Assembly: GCA_040905285.1 (NCBI GenBank)
Contig: JBBDRV010000111.1
Span: 1 to 39,631 of the forward strand
Reading direction: 5' to 3'
Source: JBBDRV01 sp040905285
GTDB taxonomy: Bacteria > Bacteroidota > Rhodothermia > Balneolales > Balneolaceae
Length of the DNA: 39,631 bases
The notes under the pieces were generated by a model. The model made no database searches, had not been told where the DNA came from, and saw only the letters and a program-made list of their open reading frames with translations. Positions 24,966 through 33,579 of this stretch are shown here, in pieces (the first letter of the stretch is position 1; each line of letters opens with the position of its first letter). The position numbers were made by a program, and so were the translations under genes.

Positions 24966-26042
24966 CTACAGATATTTCTTCAAGTCAGGACGGCCCTTCA
25001 GGTGCTCCACCACTTTCTTTACATCCTGCGAATGATCAAGGTTACAGACCAGGATGGCATCCTCTGTTTCCACAACCGCCATATTCTCTACTCCGACAAG
25101 GGAGATGATCTTATTGCTTTCACTGTGGATAAGATTACCCCGGGAGTTCTGGACTGACGTTTTCGAAGCTGAGATGCAGTTGCTTAAGCCGTTTTTTTCC
25201 GCCAGGGTATAGACAGTTTTCCAGCTTCCCACATCACTCCATCCGAAATCGCCGGGAAGCACATGAACCTTGGATGCCTTTTCCATAATGCCATAGTCCA
25301 CGGAAATGGAGGGACAGGACGTATAGAAACGGGTCAGATCATCCTGTGTCACCTTTTCCGACTTCAGGTAGCCCAGCTTGTCGTAAATATCGGGCTGGTA
25401 CAGTCTGAATGCCTCCAGTATGGTTTCAGCCTTCCATATGAACATGCCGCTGTTCCACAGGTAGTCCCCGGATTCAAGAAATGCCATCGCCTCGTCCCTC
25501 CCCGGTTTTTCTGTGAAGTTCTTTACTTCATAAGCCTCATGAGAACCGGCTTTAACTTGCGCAGAGCGGTTATAGCGGATATAGCCATAACCTGTTTCGG
25601 GCCGGTCCGGCCGGATGCCGACGGTCACAAGTGACTGCTCCTCCATGGCCGTTTCGGTTGCCCCCGCAAGCAAAGACCGGAATGTGGCATCATTAAGGAC
25701 ATGATGATCGGCAGGCAGCACGACCATGACCGCCCCGGGATCTTTGTTGAAAAGTATCTGAGCTGCGGCTGCAATACATGGGGCTGTATTCCGGGCAACA
25801 GGCTCACCAATAACAAAAGACGGTGGAATGCCGGGCAACTGCGCCCCCACTTTCTCAACATACCGTTCATTGGTCACCACCATGCTTCTCTCTTCGGGTA
25901 TAAACCCTTTCAGCCGGTCAACAGTCGACTGGATCATTGTACGGTCGCCAAATAATTTCAGAAACTGTTTGGGATTTTCCTGTGTGCTCCTGGGCCAGAA
26001 CCGGGTTCCGGACCCACCGGCCATAATAACAGCGTATATCAT
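24966..26042 (-). CDS. manC: Mannose-1-phosphate guanylyltransferase
   Basis: It makes GDP-mannose from mannose-1-phosphate and GTP for capsule, exopolysaccharide or LPS sugars. The 358-residue product begins MIYAVIMAGGSGTRFWPRST with ENPKQFLKLFGDRTMI, the nucleotidyltransferase signature. PADHHVL, NFTEKPG, YLWNSGMFIWKAE and PGDFGWSDVGSW follow in family order. It lacks the phosphomannose isomerase half of bifunctional ManC. I use the ATG at 26042; a frame to 26114 adds 24 unrelated residues. It is last in the fabI-ruvC-ruvA-manC minus run, 194 bases after ruvA, so it may have its own promoter. Confidence 0.93.
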   Translation of the reverse strand: MIYAVIMAGGSGTRFWPRSTQENPKQFLKLFGDRTMIQSTVDRLKGFIPEERSMVVTNERYVEKVGAQLPGIPPSFVIGEPVARNTAPCIAAAAQILFNKDPGAVMVVLPADHHVLNDATFRSLLAGATETAMEEQSLVTVGIRPDRPETGYGYIRYNRSAQVKAGSHEAYEVKNFTEKPGRDEAMAFLESGDYLWNSGMFIWKAETILEAFRLYQPDIYDKLGYLKSEKVTQDDLTRFYTSCPSISVDYGIMEKASKVHVLPGDFGWSDVGSWKTVYTLAEKNGLSNCISASKTSVQNSRGNLIHSESNKIISLVGVENMAVVETEDAILVCNLDHSQDVKKVVEHLKGRPDLKKYL

Positions 26043-26236
26043 AGTTGAAGGATTACTTAGCTGAAACGTTAATCGATGGTTGTCAAATTTGCCTGACAGT
26101 TCAGGCGGCGGCACTTACCCCCTGATGGAACACAAACTCTTTCTATCACATATTCACCCGGCCATTTAGGCGGTAAAGCAGGCAGATGCCAGCAGGAAAG
26201 TCAACAGATGGTGAAAAGAGATAGTTCAGTCAGCCC

Positions 26237-26827
26237 TCATTTCCCCTGGCGCATCAGTGCCTTTTTTACGATTGTCGAAACATCCGCGGAGCCTTCCTCA
26301 CTGGAAATTTGCATTACCGCTTTTTCAGCATCCTTCTTCTTATAACCAAGAGCTTCAAGAGCCGATATGGCTTCTTCCTTGTTCGATACGGATCCATCTG
26401 CAGAATGGTCCCGGGAATCAACACTCTCCAGCATTTTTTCTTTTAACTCAAGTATGATTCGCTGGGCGGTTTTTTTGCCGATACCGGGAATTCGTGACAG
26501 ACCTGCCTGGTCCTGCTGGATAATGGATTCAATAAGCACTGCGGCTTTTAAGCCTGACATAATTGTCAGACCAAGCTTGGGACCGACCCCCTTAACTGTG
26601 ATCAGCTTTTCGAAAAGCTGCTTTTCCCTCTCTGAAAAAAACCCGAACAGCCGCTGGTCACTGTCTGTAATATGATGGTGAATCAGCATTCTTACCTCCT
26701 CCCCGCCGGAAGGCAGGTTCTCATAGGTTTGTGCAGATATTTCAACACGGTAACCAACCCCTCCTACATTTATAACTACAAAATGGGCTTTCTTTATGTC
26801 AAGTATGCCCTGAAGAAATGCAATCAT
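26237..26827 (-). CDS. ruvA: Holliday junction branch-migration protein RuvA
   Basis: RuvA forms tetramers on Holliday junctions and loads RuvB. The 196-residue product starts MIAFLQGILDIKKAHFVVIN with an OB domain. The middle domain has helix-hairpin-helix motifs (VKGVGPKLGLTIMSGL, IPGIGKKTAQRIILELKEKM). The C-terminal domain that binds RuvB contains EAISALEALGYKKKDAEKAV. Its start overlaps the ruvC stop by four bases. ruvB is absent from the window. Confidence 0.96.
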   Translation of the reverse strand: MIAFLQGILDIKKAHFVVINVGGVGYRVEISAQTYENLPSGGEEVRMLIHHHITDSDQRLFGFFSEREKQLFEKLITVKGVGPKLGLTIMSGLKAAVLIESIIQQDQAGLSRIPGIGKKTAQRIILELKEKMLESVDSRDHSADGSVSNKEEAISALEALGYKKKDAEKAVMQISSEEGSADVSTIVKKALMRQGK

Positions 26828-27402
26828 TTTTTCACCCTGCCAGGATTCTCTTCTATGAAAGATTTCCAGCTCGATTTCCGATTATTCTGGTGATATTTCT
26901 TTGCTGATTTTGCCTTTCCGGGCAGATCGACGGACAGTGAATGACACCATGCAACTGCCAGAGCATCAGACGCATCGCCGGTAAGACGGTTGTCAGGCAG
27001 CTTCACCAGTTTCTCAAGCATGAAGGCCACCTGCTTTTTGCTCGCATTGCCATTTCCGGTCACAGCTTTTTTCACCGCCTTCGGATAATATTCGGCAACG
27101 GCCAGCTGATGGTTGGAAATGGCGAGAATCGCCGCAGCCTGTGCTCTTCCGAGCTTCAGCATCGCGAGCGGGTCAATTCCGTAAACGGGAGTTTCAACCG
27201 CACAATAATGTGGATTGTGCCGCTTTAAAATTTCTGCGACCGCTTCATAGATATATCGTAACCGTTCCGTGTGATCCTCCAGGTGAGCTGAAAAGATCAC
27301 GTTGCATTCCACGGCTTCAAACGAACGGTTTTTTTCCACAAGAATCGCATAGCCCGTTTGACGGGAACCGGGATCGATACCTAAAATTATACGCTCGGCC
27401 AT
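26824..27402 (-). CDS. ruvC: Crossover junction endodeoxyribonuclease RuvC
   Basis: RuvC cuts Holliday junctions symmetrically. The 192-residue product has the RNase-H-like fold with acidic residues at GIDPG (Asp9), VETPVYG (Glu69) and GDASDALAVAWCH. The C-terminal 20-30 residues are lysine-rich and slightly longer than in E. coli RuvC. It is coupled to ruvA by a four-base overlap. The start at 27402 (ATG, MAERIILGIDPG) is well supported. Confidence 0.95.
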   Translation of the reverse strand: MAERIILGIDPGSRQTGYAILVEKNRSFEAVECNVIFSAHLEDHTERLRYIYEAVAEILKRHNPHYCAVETPVYGIDPLAMLKLGRAQAAAILAISNHQLAVAEYYPKAVKKAVTGNGNASKKQVAFMLEKLVKLPDNRLTGDASDALAVAWCHSLSVDLPGKAKSAKKYHQNNRKSSWKSFIEENPGRVKK

Positions 27403-27486
27403 GGCTGTTTATTTAATCCGGAGTAAAATGAGAAAGCATAACAGCCCCGCATCCGCAGAAAAAACGGTACTAAAAAAAGGATAAAT

Positions 27487-28326
27487 CTATTCGTCATCAT
27501 CTGCATATATGCCGGCCAATGCATTGATCATATCTTCAGAAATTCCCGCCGTAGAGAATCCCCCGTCATGATACAGATTCTGCATGGTTACTTTCCTCGT
27601 CAAATCAGAAAACAGCGTGACGCAATAATCCGCACACTCGTCCGCATCAGGATTCCCGAGCGGTGCAATCTTGTCTGCAAATGTATACATCGCATCAAAT
27701 CCTTTTATACCTGTTCCTGCGGATGTTTTGGTGGGTGCCTGCGAAATTGTATTCACCCGAATGCCCCGATCCGCCAGCCGGCTGCCGTAATTCCGGGCAA
27801 TGCTTTCCAGTAATGCCTTGGCATCGTTCATATCAGCGTATTTGGAAAATATTCTCTGCGCACCGATATAGGAGAGACCCAGTATACTGCCCCCGTCGTT
27901 GAGCAGCCCGGCTTTGTCCGCATAATGAATAATTTTATGGAGGGAAATAGACGATATATCGAGCGTTTGATTAAAGAAATGATAATTCAGATCCGTATAC
28001 TCTATTTTTTTTCGGACGTTGGGAGACATCCCTATCGCGTGCAGCATGAAATCAATGCTTCCATAGTCACTCTTGACTTCAGCCATCATTTTTTCAACAT
28101 CATCATTGTCTGATACATCACAAGGATAGATTTTAGCCCCTGTCTGCTCAGCCAGAGTGTTCAGCTGTCCCAGCCTCAAAGCAATCGGTGCATTGGACAA
28201 TACCAGCTCCGCCCCCTCTCGCCTGCATGCCAGCGCAACTCTCCAGGCAATGCTTCTGTCGTCCAGTGCACCAAAAATAATCCCTTTTTTGCCCTTTAGT
28301 AGTTCATACCCTTTATCATCAGCCAT
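27487..28326 (-). CDS. fabI: Enoyl-[acyl-carrier-protein] reductase (FabI)
   Basis: FabI reduces trans-2-enoyl-ACP with NADH in the last step of each fatty acid elongation cycle and is the triclosan target. The 279-residue product has the nucleotide fold GIIFGALDDRSIAWRVALAC and the catalytic Tyr163-x6-Lys170 (YADMNDAK), with Tyr153 ahead of it. IRVNTISQAPTKTSAG and the C-terminal GGFSTAGI complete the pattern. Residues match FabI and not FabK, FabL or FabV. It is transcribed from the divergent spacer facing ffh and is followed by ruvC after 84 bases. Confidence 0.95.
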   Translation of the reverse strand: MADDKGYELLKGKKGIIFGALDDRSIAWRVALACRREGAELVLSNAPIALRLGQLNTLAEQTGAKIYPCDVSDNDDVEKMMAEVKSDYGSIDFMLHAIGMSPNVRKKIEYTDLNYHFFNQTLDISSISLHKIIHYADKAGLLNDGGSILGLSYIGAQRIFSKYADMNDAKALLESIARNYGSRLADRGIRVNTISQAPTKTSAGTGIKGFDAMYTFADKIAPLGNPDADECADYCVTLFSDLTRKVTMQNLYHDGGFSTAGISEDMINALAGIYADDDE

Positions 28327-28800
28327 AGATGCTATCTCCTTTCTTGGTTTTCCATTCTCCCGAAGATAATAAATATGGCCTTTTAAAAAGAATGTCCTTG
28401 CGGTTTGTACCCGAGTCCAATGGCAGGGCCGACCTGAATAGTGATCGTATAGCTGTAGAGAACAACTGTCGGCGGTAAAAACGCTTTACAGGCTCCGACA
28501 AACTGTTTAAAATTGGTGGATAACCAAACCGGTAAACCGGCCGGCCCCGGGCATGTCCCTGTTGATTCTGTGAACTATGGTGGTTTAATTTCTCTTATGG
28601 TTGGTGCAAGCCAAGGTTTTTTATTGTCTTACGTGAATGCAATCAGTGAGGCCCGGTTTGCATTTGCCCCGAGGGGCCGCCAGAAACCACAGATCACATT
28701 TATCTACATTGATTGTTGATAAGACAGCTGATTGTCCGTATTTTTTGAGACTTTGCAATTTGCGACAGGTACAGGTATCTGTTCATAGGGTTTGTCTATT
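28327..28800. other. Divergent fabI/ffh spacer with three DnaA-box-like motifs
   Basis: This 474-base spacer must carry the fabI and ffh promoters. It also holds TTATCCACC (28515-28523, minus), TTATCTACA (28700-28708, plus) and TTATCAACA (28714-28722, minus), each one mismatch from TTATNCACA. I saw no RNA gene: the SRP RNA core GGAAGGA-type loop is absent even though ffh is adjacent. A hairpin-rich patch GCCCCGAGGGGC lies near 28665-28676. It is a secondary origin candidate only. Confidence 0.35.
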
Positions 28801-30141
28801 ATGTTTGAAGATCTCTCGTCAAAACTTGAAAATGCCGTTCAGTCCCTGAAGGGTCAGTCCAGGATCAGTGATGTAAATATTGCTGAAACTGTGAGGGAAA
28901 TACGCCGTGCCTTGCTGGATGCCGACGTTAATTTTGACGTTGCCAAAACATTTACCGACAAGGTAAAAAAACAGGCCATGGGGGAAGGTGTCATCACAAG
29001 TGTAAACCCCGGCCAGCAGTTTACCAAAATTGTCTATGATCAGCTTGCGGACATCCTGGGGGGAGAACGTTCGGATATAGCTGTTGCCCAGACTCCGCCA
29101 ACCGTTATTTTGATTGCGGGACTCCAGGGCTCCGGTAAAACGACATTTGCCGGAAAAATAGCAAGTTATCTGAAAAATGAAAGCAACCGCAATCCGCTTC
29201 TCGCAGCGGCAGATGTTTACCGCCCTGCGGCGATTGATCAGTTGAAAACACTGGCTTCCCAGATCAATGTCCCCGTCTACTCCATAGAACAAAAAGATCC
29301 TGTACGGGTAGCAAGAGAAGCCGTTTCAATGGCAAAAAGTCTTGCGCTGGATACAGTGATTATCGATACGGCCGGCCGGATGCATGTGGATGAAAAGATG
29401 ATGGCTGAAGTCGGCGAAATAAAGAATGCCGTACAGCCTGACGAAATACTTTTTATCGTCGATTCCATGACCGGCCAGGATGCCGTGAATACAGCCAAAG
29501 CCTTTAATGATGAGATTGATTTTGACGGCGTTGTACTGACCAAGCTGGACGGGGATACGAGAGGCGGTGCCGCGTTATCGATCAGAACCGTTGTCAACAA
29601 GCCGATAAAGTTTATAAGTACCGGAGAAAAGCTTGACGCGATGTCTCCGTTTTATCCGGACCGGATGGCTCAGCGGATACTGGGGATGGGGGATGTTGTT
29701 TCCCTGGTCGAAAAGGCACAATCGCAGTTTGATGAGGATCAGGCCGAGACCCTCAAGAAAAAAATTCGTTCTGAAAAATTTGACCTGGAAGATTTTTACG
29801 ACCAGATTCAGAAAATAAAAAAAATGGGCAGCCTGACCGATCTTGTCGGCATGATCCCCGGCGCCGGCAAATCCCTCGACGATGCGGAGCTCGATGAAGA
29901 CACATTTAAACCCATAGAAGCAATCATTAATTCAATGACTCCGGATGAGCGCCGGGAGCCGAACCTTCTCAACGGCAGCCGGAGGAGGCGCATAGCCCAG
30001 GGTTCAGGCACATCCGTACGTGAGATAAATCAGCTTATCAAGCAGTTTGAACAGATGAAAAAGATGATGAAATCCATGTCTAAAACGGGTAAAATGGGTC
30101 AGGCCATGCAGGGGCTGAAGAACATGCCTTTTAGCCGATAA
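28801..30141 (+). CDS. ffh: Signal recognition particle protein Ffh
   Basis: Ffh binds signal sequences and SRP RNA and delivers ribosomes to FtsY at the inner membrane. The product is 446 residues from the ATG at 28801 (MFEDLSSKLENAV); a TTG three codons upstream is less likely. The GTPase domain has GLQGSGKTT near residue 107, DTAGR near 189 and TKLDGD near 247. The C-terminal methionine-rich M domain ends QMKKMMKSMSKTGKMGQAMQ. It heads the ffh-rpsP-rimM-trmD-rplS cluster common in Bacteria, 36 bases before rpsP. Confidence 0.97.
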   Translation: MFEDLSSKLENAVQSLKGQSRISDVNIAETVREIRRALLDADVNFDVAKTFTDKVKKQAMGEGVITSVNPGQQFTKIVYDQLADILGGERSDIAVAQTPPTVILIAGLQGSGKTTFAGKIASYLKNESNRNPLLAAADVYRPAAIDQLKTLASQINVPVYSIEQKDPVRVAREAVSMAKSLALDTVIIDTAGRMHVDEKMMAEVGEIKNAVQPDEILFIVDSMTGQDAVNTAKAFNDEIDFDGVVLTKLDGDTRGGAALSIRTVVNKPIKFISTGEKLDAMSPFYPDRMAQRILGMGDVVSLVEKAQSQFDEDQAETLKKKIRSEKFDLEDFYDQIQKIKKMGSLTDLVGMIPGAGKSLDDAELDEDTFKPIEAIINSMTPDERREPNLLNGSRRRRIAQGSGTSVREINQLIKQFEQMKKMMKSMSKTGKMGQAMQGLKNMPFSR

Positions 30142-30177
30142 TGAAAGAATAAAACATAACCATACAGGAGTAAATCA

Positions 30178-31252
30178 TTGATTAAATTACGTTTACAACG
30201 ACGAGGCCGTAAAAGAAGGCCTTATTACCATCTTGTAGTAGCGGATCAGCGTTTCCCGCGGGATGGCCGGGTTATCGAGAGGCTGGGCCGTTTCGATAAT
30301 GTGAGTGAGAACAAGCTGCTGACTCTGGACGAAGAACGGATCCTTCACTGGCTGAAAATCGGAGCCAGGCCAAGTGACACCGTACGGTCCCTGCTGAAAA
30401 AAGAAGGTATCATGTACAAATTGCATCTGATGCGCTGGGGCAAGTCTGAAGAAGAAATTGAGGAGACGATTGCCGAATGGAAGGAAAGCCGGTCTTCCAG
30501 TACGGAAAAAGAAGAAAGCAGGAAAGAACGTCAGAAAGCTCTTCTTGAAACCGAAGAAAAAGAGTATAAAAAACAGCTTGAGCAGAAAGCTGCAGAAGCT
30601 GCAAGACAGGCGAAAAAAGAGAAAATAGCGGCGGAGCAGGAAGAGTCGGAAAAAGAGGCCGCTGAATCTGAAGCTCCTACAGCAGGTGCTGAAGAGCCCC
30701 CTGAGGACGTTTCAGCCCCTGCAGAAGCGGAAGAAGCCGACGCGGAAACGGGCGATACAGGCCGGCAGGAAGACACTGCAGAAAAAACGGAAGCCCCGCA
30801 GGAAGCAGCCGGTGCTGAAACCGCGGAAGAAGATGTAAAAGCGGAAGAAGCCGCCGCGGAAACGGGCGCTACAAGCCGGCAGGAAGACACTGCAGAAAAA
30901 ACGGAAGCCCCGCAGGAAGCAGCCGGTGCNNNNNNNNNNNNNNNNNNNNNNNNNNNNNNNNNNNNNNNNNNNNNNNNNNNNNNNNNNNNNNNNNNNNNNN
31001 NNNNNNNNNNNNNNNNNNNNNNNNNNNNNTGAAACCGCGGAAGAAGATGTAAAAGCGGAAGAAGCCGCCGCGGAAACGGATGATTCAGAAAAGAAAGCGG
31101 GTGAAACAGCTCAGGTCTCTTCCGATATGAATGCGAATGAGGCAATCGAGCATATCAGAAACACCCCTCTTGAAAAGCTGGAAGGGTTCGTTACTGACGA
31201 TGAAGACCGGGTTACGGTGCAGCGTGCATGGAAAAGTAAACAATCTGAATAA
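30178..31252 (+). CDS. rpsP: 30S ribosomal protein S16 (bS16) with long acidic repeat tail, interrupted by a scaffold gap
   Basis: The first about 80 residues are a normal bS16: a TTG start at 30178 behind AGGAG, then IKLRLQRRGRKRRPYYHLVV and RDGRVIERLGRFDN. After that a charged helix (about residues 95-160) leads into an Ala/Glu/Thr-rich acidic tail with a 38-residue tandem repeat (unit RQEDTAEKTEAPQEAAG... with EEDVKAEEAAAET). The protein closes with NEAIEHIRNTPLEKLEGFVT and DDEDRVTVQRAW, a folded-looking end. Typical bS16 has 80-100 residues. A run of 100 N (30930-31029) splits the tail and shifts the frame as written; removing the N gives 975 bases, a clean 324-residue frame. Bacteroidota S16 proteins can carry tails, but this one is unusually long. 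The tail's function is unknown. Confidence 0.93.
30742..31069 (+). repeat. 114-bp in-frame tandem repeat in the S16 tail
   Basis: Copies begin with GCGGAAACGG at 30742 and 30856, exactly 114 bases (38 codons) apart, and differ at only a few bases. The end of a unit resumes after the N run at 31030 and closes at 31069, where the next GCGGAAACGG (31070) begins unique sequence. At least two copies exist; the true number is hidden by the gap. Confidence 0.85.
30930..31029. other. Assembly gap of exactly 100 N inside the tandem repeat
   Basis: The sequence stops at GCAGCCGGTGC and resumes with TGAAACCGCGG, which is precisely the next base of the repeat (compare GGTGCTGAAACC in the first copy near 30811-30822). 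The flanks abut perfectly, so the real gap is either zero or a multiple of the 114-bp unit; 100 N is a placeholder. Confidence 0.9.
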
Positions 31253-31270
31253 CTGCCAAGACCCGGTCAT

Positions 31271-31801
31271 ATGGCTGAACCAGGTAACCGGCTCGTTGAA
31301 ATTGCACGTATCGGCAAGGTTCACGGGCTGGAGGGATCAGTCCGGCTGCAGCTTTCCGAAGAAGCTGAACAGTTTATTGAAGAAGGAAATCTTCTCTATT
31401 TGAAAAACAGGCGAGGAGATCTTGTACCCGCACGGATAATTGACGTTCGTGTGGAAATGAAGCGCAATATGCGTTCGTTCTTTGTAAAATTTGACAGAAT
31501 CGCCGATCGCTCACAGGCAGCGTTATTCCAGGATACCCCGGTTTACACCGATTATCCTCCGGAGACGGAGAGTCCTTCATTTGATGCAGGTCGTATGGAA
31601 GGCTTTGAAGTAAGGGACCGGGCGGGACATGTAGGGACCGTAACCGGATTGATGCAGAATCCGGCCCACCCTATTCTTGTCGTAAAGGATAAGGACGAAA
31701 ATTCCATACTTGTTCCGTGGGTTGACATGTATGTCCTATCTGTCGATACGGATAACCATATTGTAACCTGCCGGAATATCGACCAGTTAAAGTCTCTCTG
31801 A
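31271..31801 (+). CDS. rimM: Ribosome maturation factor RimM
   Basis: RimM assists 30S head assembly and binds uS19. The 176-residue product has the N-terminal beta-barrel (LVEIARIGKVHGLEGSVRLQ) and the C-terminal PRC-barrel domain (GFEVRDRAGHVGTVTGL, HPILVVKDKDENSILVPWVD). It starts 18 bases after the rpsP stop and ends 5 bases before trmD, in the usual order. The product looks complete. Confidence 0.94.
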   Translation: MAEPGNRLVEIARIGKVHGLEGSVRLQLSEEAEQFIEEGNLLYLKNRRGDLVPARIIDVRVEMKRNMRSFFVKFDRIADRSQAALFQDTPVYTDYPPETESPSFDAGRMEGFEVRDRAGHVGTVTGLMQNPAHPILVVKDKDENSILVPWVDMYVLSVDTDNHIVTCRNIDQLKSL

Positions 31802-31806
31802 AATAC

Positions 31807-32511
31807 ATGCTTCGAATCGATCTCATATCGGCAGTGCCGTCCCTTCTGGACAGTCCGCTCAGCAACAGCATCATCGGGCGAGCCCGGGCGAAAGGCCTGG
31901 TGGATATCCATATCCATGACCTGCGTGACTATTCAGAAGACAAACACCGGAAGATAGATGATTACCCTTATGGCGGAGGCGCCGGCATGGTTCTTTCCGC
32001 TCAGCCTGTTTTTTCCTGTATTGAAAAACTTACGAGTGAAAGAAATTATGACGAAATCATATTTACAGCGCCCGACGGTGAAAAATATGACCAGCGCCAT
32101 GCCAACAGGCTCTCCGTCAATAAACATCTTATATTTCTGTGCGGACACTATAAAGGGGTCGACCAGAGGGTGAGAGAGCAGCTGGTGACCCGTGAATATT
32201 CAATCGGTGACTTTGTTCTTTCCGGCGGGGAAATCCCCGCTGTTGCGATCACCGATTCGATTGTACGACTTTTGCCTGGAGCACTCGGCGATTCGGAAAG
32301 CGCGTTGACGGATTCGTTTCAGGAACCTCTGCTTTCTGCCCCCGTATACACACGACCTGCAGATTTCCGGGGGATGAAGGTCCCTCATGTACTTACATCC
32401 GGTGATCATAAAAAAGTTGAAAACTGGAGAAAGGAGCAGGCGATCCAACGGACAAAACGGCTGAGGCCGGATCTATTTCAAAAATTCAATAAAGAATCAA
32501 CAGCCCAATAA
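31807..32511 (+). CDS. trmD: tRNA (guanine(37)-N1)-methyltransferase TrmD
   Basis: TrmD methylates G37 next to the anticodon and prevents frameshifting. The 234-residue product has the knotted SPOUT fold with DDYPYGGGAGMVL, LCGHYKGVDQRV and YSIGDFVLSGGEIPA, which form the SAM pocket. The C-terminal tRNA-binding domain contains PHVLTSGDHKKVENWRKEQA. It starts at the ATG at 31807 after ACATGC, with 5 bases to rimM, and precedes rplS by 11. All expected motifs are present. Confidence 0.96.
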   Translation: MLRIDLISAVPSLLDSPLSNSIIGRARAKGLVDIHIHDLRDYSEDKHRKIDDYPYGGGAGMVLSAQPVFSCIEKLTSERNYDEIIFTAPDGEKYDQRHANRLSVNKHLIFLCGHYKGVDQRVREQLVTREYSIGDFVLSGGEIPAVAITDSIVRLLPGALGDSESALTDSFQEPLLSAPVYTRPADFRGMKVPHVLTSGDHKKVENWRKEQAIQRTKRLRPDLFQKFNKESTAQ

Positions 32512-32522
32512 CAGGAACTACC

Positions 32523-32900
32523 ATGGACAAGTTAAAACTAATCGAACAAACGGTTGTACGGGATGATATTCCTCATTTTACCGCCGGTGATACTGTCAAT
32601 GTACACTATCGAGTGCGAGAAGGTGACAAAGAGCGTATTCAGCAATACAAGGGAATCGTCATCAACGAACGCGGAAGCGGGGCGAACAAAACGTTTATTG
32701 TCCGAAAAATGTCGGGGAATGTAGGTGTGGAACGTATCTTCCCTCTCTATACTCCGTTTATCTCGAAAATAGACGTGTTAAAAAAAGGAAAAGTCCGCCG
32801 CTCAAAGCTCTTTTATTTGCGTGAACTGAGAGGTAAAGCTGCCCGGATTCAGGAAAAAGGCCGCCAGCAGGAAGGCACCCCTGCTCCGAAAGAATCCTGA
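32523..32900 (+). CDS. rplS: 50S ribosomal protein L19 (bL19)
   Basis: A 125-residue protein at the 30S-50S interface. MDKLKLIEQTVVRDDIPHFT, RVREGDKERIQQYKGIVI and GVERIFPLYTPFISKIDVLK, then the KLFYLRELRGKAARI ending, are the normal bL19 pattern. A short Gln/Glu/Pro tail follows (QQEGTPAPKES). It closes the ffh-rplS cluster; adk begins 118 bases later. Confidence 0.96.
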   Translation: MDKLKLIEQTVVRDDIPHFTAGDTVNVHYRVREGDKERIQQYKGIVINERGSGANKTFIVRKMSGNVGVERIFPLYTPFISKIDVLKKGKVRRSKLFYLRELRGKAARIQEKGRQQEGTPAPKES

Positions 32901-33018
32901 TGCTTTCCAGGACAGTAGAAAACCCGGGCCGGCCTCTGCCGTTGTCGTTCAACGGGCTTTCCGCTTGCAGGAGGACTGATCAACCAGGTTTCCCCGTCAA
33001 ACCTAAATCAATGTTTTT

Positions 33019-33576
33019 ATGAAAATTATTTTATTCGGACCGCCCGGTGCCGGCAAAGGGACCCAGGCTTCACTGATAAAGAACCACTATGAAATTGCCC
33101 ATCTCTCAACGGGACAGATTTTCAGGGAAGCTATCAGTAATGAAACCGATCTCGGAAAAAAAGTAAAAACCATTCTTGATTCCGGTGATCTGGTTCCGGA
33201 CCAGACGGTTGTTGACCTGGTTGCAGAAGAGTTGAAAAAAGAGGAGTACAACAAAGGCTACATCCTGGACGGCTTTCCCCGGACTGTCGCTCAGGCTGAA
33301 TCCTTCGATAAAATTCTTTCGGATAAGGGGGAGGCCATTGATGCCTTTATTTTTCTTAACGTTCCGGAGGAGGAGCTGGTCAGAAGAATTCTGGACCGGG
33401 GTGAAGGCAGAAGCGATGACAGTGAAGAAGGTATAAAAAGACGACTGGCCGTTTACAATAAAGAGACGAAACCTGTTAAGGACCATTATCAGCAGAAGGG
33501 GCTTGTCTTTGAAGTGAACGGCACCGGTACCGTAAACCAGATTTTTGCAAGGATTGGATCCGTTCTTGAAAAATAG
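33019..33576 (+). CDS. adk: Adenylate kinase (short form)
   Basis: Adk interconverts ATP, ADP and AMP. The 185-residue product has the P-loop GPPGAGKGTQ (residues 7-16), the AMP-binding HLSTGQIFRE region and the DGFPRT motif near 84. It has a short LID (RGEGRSDDSEEGIKRRL) in place of the zinc or long LID, the form common in Bacteroidota. Arg residues for phosphate binding (RRILDR, KRRL) are present. The stop is 3 bases from the stop of the convergent metalloenzyme gene, so the two transcripts may overlap. Confidence 0.96.
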   Translation: MKIILFGPPGAGKGTQASLIKNHYEIAHLSTGQIFREAISNETDLGKKVKTILDSGDLVPDQTVVDLVAEELKKEEYNKGYILDGFPRTVAQAESFDKILSDKGEAIDAFIFLNVPEEELVRRILDRGEGRSDDSEEGIKRRLAVYNKETKPVKDHYQQKGLVFEVNGTGTVNQIFARIGSVLEK

Positions 33577-33579
33577 GAT

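Noticed and set aside
28383..28579. Minus-strand stretch ending in a beta-strand-like sequence (YTITIQVGPAIGLGY) before fabI
   Set aside because: It looks like an outer-membrane protein C-terminus, but it has no start codon after the upstream TAG, and its N-terminal part looks random. Too short to support as a gene remnant.
28600..28626. TTGG/CCAA hairpin followed by six T in the fabI/ffh spacer
   Set aside because: The stem has only four pairs and no gene precedes it on the plus strand; it is not a credible terminator.
28327..28800. Possible SRP RNA (ffs) next to ffh
   Set aside because: I looked for the conserved GGUCAGG...GGAAGGA...AGCAGCC core on both strands and did not find it.
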